NCBI GenBank assembly: GCA_029239675.1 | Contig: JARBUM010000001.1 | Span: 62,001-126,000 of the forward strand | DNA: 64,000 nt | Reading direction: 5' to 3' | Origin: Pelosinus sp. | GTDB lineage: Bacteria > Bacillota > Negativicutes > DSM-13327 | In this document: piece by piece, positions 62,963 through 64,000 of the stretch | How positions within the stretch are numbered: position 1 is the first letter of the stretch | How the letters are laid out: every line of letters starts with the position of its first letter | Translations under genes and position numbers: made by a program | Notes under the pieces: generated by a model | The model's database searches: none | What the model was told of the DNA's origin: nothing | Seen by the model: the letters and a program-made list of their open reading frames with translations, nothing else

Positions 62963-63163
62963 TTATTTAACAAGGAGCTCTAACTTAGCTAGACGTTCTG
63001 TTAAATCATGGATCTTTCTTTCAAGCTCTCGCTTTTCTTGATCTTCTTTTTTTTGTTGTTCACTTTCCTCTTCAAGTGCTGCTATAAAAACAAGAAGGAT
63101 AAGAATATCCGCCGTTAGTGTAAAGAGCAATGCCGTAAGCTCTATTTCTTGTATTTTAGTCAC
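62963..63163 (-). CDS. Small membrane-anchored coiled-coil protein
   Basis: A 66-residue protein. The GTG at 63163 is preferred because GGAGGG lies 6 nt upstream; longer in-frame readings span this site. One membrane helix (LTALLFTLTADILILLVFIA, about 9-28) is followed by a charged coiled coil (EQQKKEDQEKRELERKIHD) to the end. It resembles no family I know. Alone between the LysR terminator and the LysE gene. Confidence 0.6.
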   Translation of the reverse strand: MTKIQEIELTALLFTLTADILILLVFIAALEEESEQQKKEDQEKRELERKIHDLTERLAKLELLVK

Positions 63164-63297
63164 AGGATTCCCTCCTCCAGAAGACTCTAGTAGTAGCTCC
63201 ACTTTCAATATATGTAAGTTCATACACCTTTCATGAATCATTGCAACTTCTACGTCCTATAAGCTTATAATCCCTCCGAAGAAATGCCCGCTACTAA

Positions 63298-63921
63298 TTA
63301 CAATAATCCCAAAAAGGAAATCACCCCAAAGCCAGCTATTATAATACCTGACACACGATTAACCCATATCAGCCTCTGGTAATTAAATGTATGCCGCAAT
63401 AACTGAATTGTTCCGCTTAACAAAAACCACCATAAGCTTGAGCCTAAAAATACCCCTCCTACTAAAATAAAAGAAGAAATATAATCACCTTTTGTGCCAA
63501 CAATCCCGAGGCCTGCAAATACGGCACCAAATGACAATATCGTCATTGGATTTGTAATCGTTAAAAAAAACGTGGAGAGACAGGCTTTTATCCATCCGTC
63601 TTGGTAAGCACTCTCGCTTTTATGTGCAGGCTTAGCGATAAAAGTACTATATCCAAGATAAAATAAAAATAAGCTGCCTATAATACGCAAATACAAACTA
63701 TTCTCTAAGAATAAATCAGTAATTATGGTAAGGCCAAAGGCCGCTGCACTTCCATAAAAAGCATCTGCAGTTGCTGCTCCCAAGCCTGCAGCAAATCCAT
63801 TTAGCATCCCCTGGGATAATGTTCGACGAATACATACAATTCCAATAGGTCCCACTGGGGCAGCAATGGAAAATCCTAGTACTAGACCTTTTATCAGCCA
63901 TACAGAATCCAGCATCTGCAT
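63298..63921 (-). CDS. LysE-family amino acid exporter
   Basis: A 207-residue LysE/RhtB-type exporter with about six helices. The opening LVLGFSIAAPVGPIGIVCIRRTLSQG is diagnostic, and the loop TNPMTILSFGAVFAGLG is conserved. It exports amino acids or related small molecules. AGGAGG lies just before the ATG at 63921; the ATG two codons later is also possible. The last 79 bases of the window carry no visible gene. Confidence 0.9.
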   Translation of the reverse strand: MQMLDSVWLIKGLVLGFSIAAPVGPIGIVCIRRTLSQGMLNGFAAGLGAATADAFYGSAAAFGLTIITDLFLENSLYLRIIGSLFLFYLGYSTFIAKPAHKSESAYQDGWIKACLSTFFLTITNPMTILSFGAVFAGLGIVGTKGDYISSFILVGGVFLGSSLWWFLLSGTIQLLRHTFNYQRLIWVNRVSGIIIAGFGVISFLGLL

Positions 63922-64000
63922 ACAACCTCCTCTCTTTAGCGTTATATAGTAAACTCCACCTAAATCAACGCTTCTTTATATCGGTAATATAGGAGTTTCT

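Overview
The window reads as chromosomal DNA of a low-GC, diderm Firmicute of the class Negativicutes, probably a Pelosinus or Sporomusa relative. This is inferred from three things. Ribosome binding sites are of the AGGAGG type with frequent GTG/TTG starts. Many genes have Firmicute-type relatives (HutP, FlxA-like, DbpA/YxiN, KimA-like). Yet there is a complete outer-membrane polysaccharide export system (pgaABCD with a beta-barrel porin). No rRNA, CRISPR array, prophage or insertion sequence was seen; the only RNA genes are four tRNAs. Most genes lie on the minus strand.

Region 1 (1-5300) is a pectin/uronate catabolic operon on the minus strand in the order kduI-kduD-kdgT-TIM-barrel isomerase-kdgK-eda. 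Two IclR-type palindromes lie in front of kduI, and hairpins stand on both sides of kdgT. Region 2 (5300-10820) has a structured non-coding stretch, a small acidic protein, a ggt-symporter-hutP cluster with a terminator in the ggt-symporter gap, and an RluA pseudouridine synthase. Region 3 (11000-17000) holds a KimA-like permease, a tRNA operon (Pro-Gly-Cys-Leu) and two GT4 glycosyltransferases.

Region 4 (17500-26700) holds a flavodoxin with a Fur-like box and the pgaABCD operon followed by a secreted GH10 glycosidase. The pga promoter carries a Fur-like box exactly between its -35 and -10 elements. Region 5 (26700-35500) holds a chemoreceptor behind a c-di-GMP-I riboswitch, a YibE/F membrane protein, a PduO-type cobalamin adenosyltransferase, a second chemoreceptor, a CCA-adding-type enzyme and a DbpA-like helicase.

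Region 6 (35600-47500) holds modABC, an aminotransferase, a Bcr/CflA exporter with a 23-bp perfect hairpin in its leader, a secreted repeat protein, a transaldolase, a DeoR regulator and a MacAB-type efflux operon. A divergent two-component system (47694-49855) and a small secreted protein follow. The efflux promoter and the secreted-protein promoter carry the same tandem operator aligned to the same -10 position. Region 7 (50500-56730) is a tungstate/molybdopterin block: tupABC behind a Moco/Tuco-type riboswitch, MOSC, moaC, a ThiF/MoeB-like E1, moaA and mobB. Region 8 (57000-64000) holds a third chemoreceptor with a long structured leader, murI, a DUF3870 protein, a divergent FAH-hydrolase/LysR pair and a LysE exporter.

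Dispersed palindromes occur between genes throughout. One family of about 45 bp keeps its hairpin through compensatory base changes. Two longer families are built on CAGAG and CGCGAAG words. The main interest of the window is its dense cis-regulation: two riboswitches, a probable attenuator, a possible HutP-controlled terminator, iron control of a biofilm operon, and one uncharacterised leader RNA.
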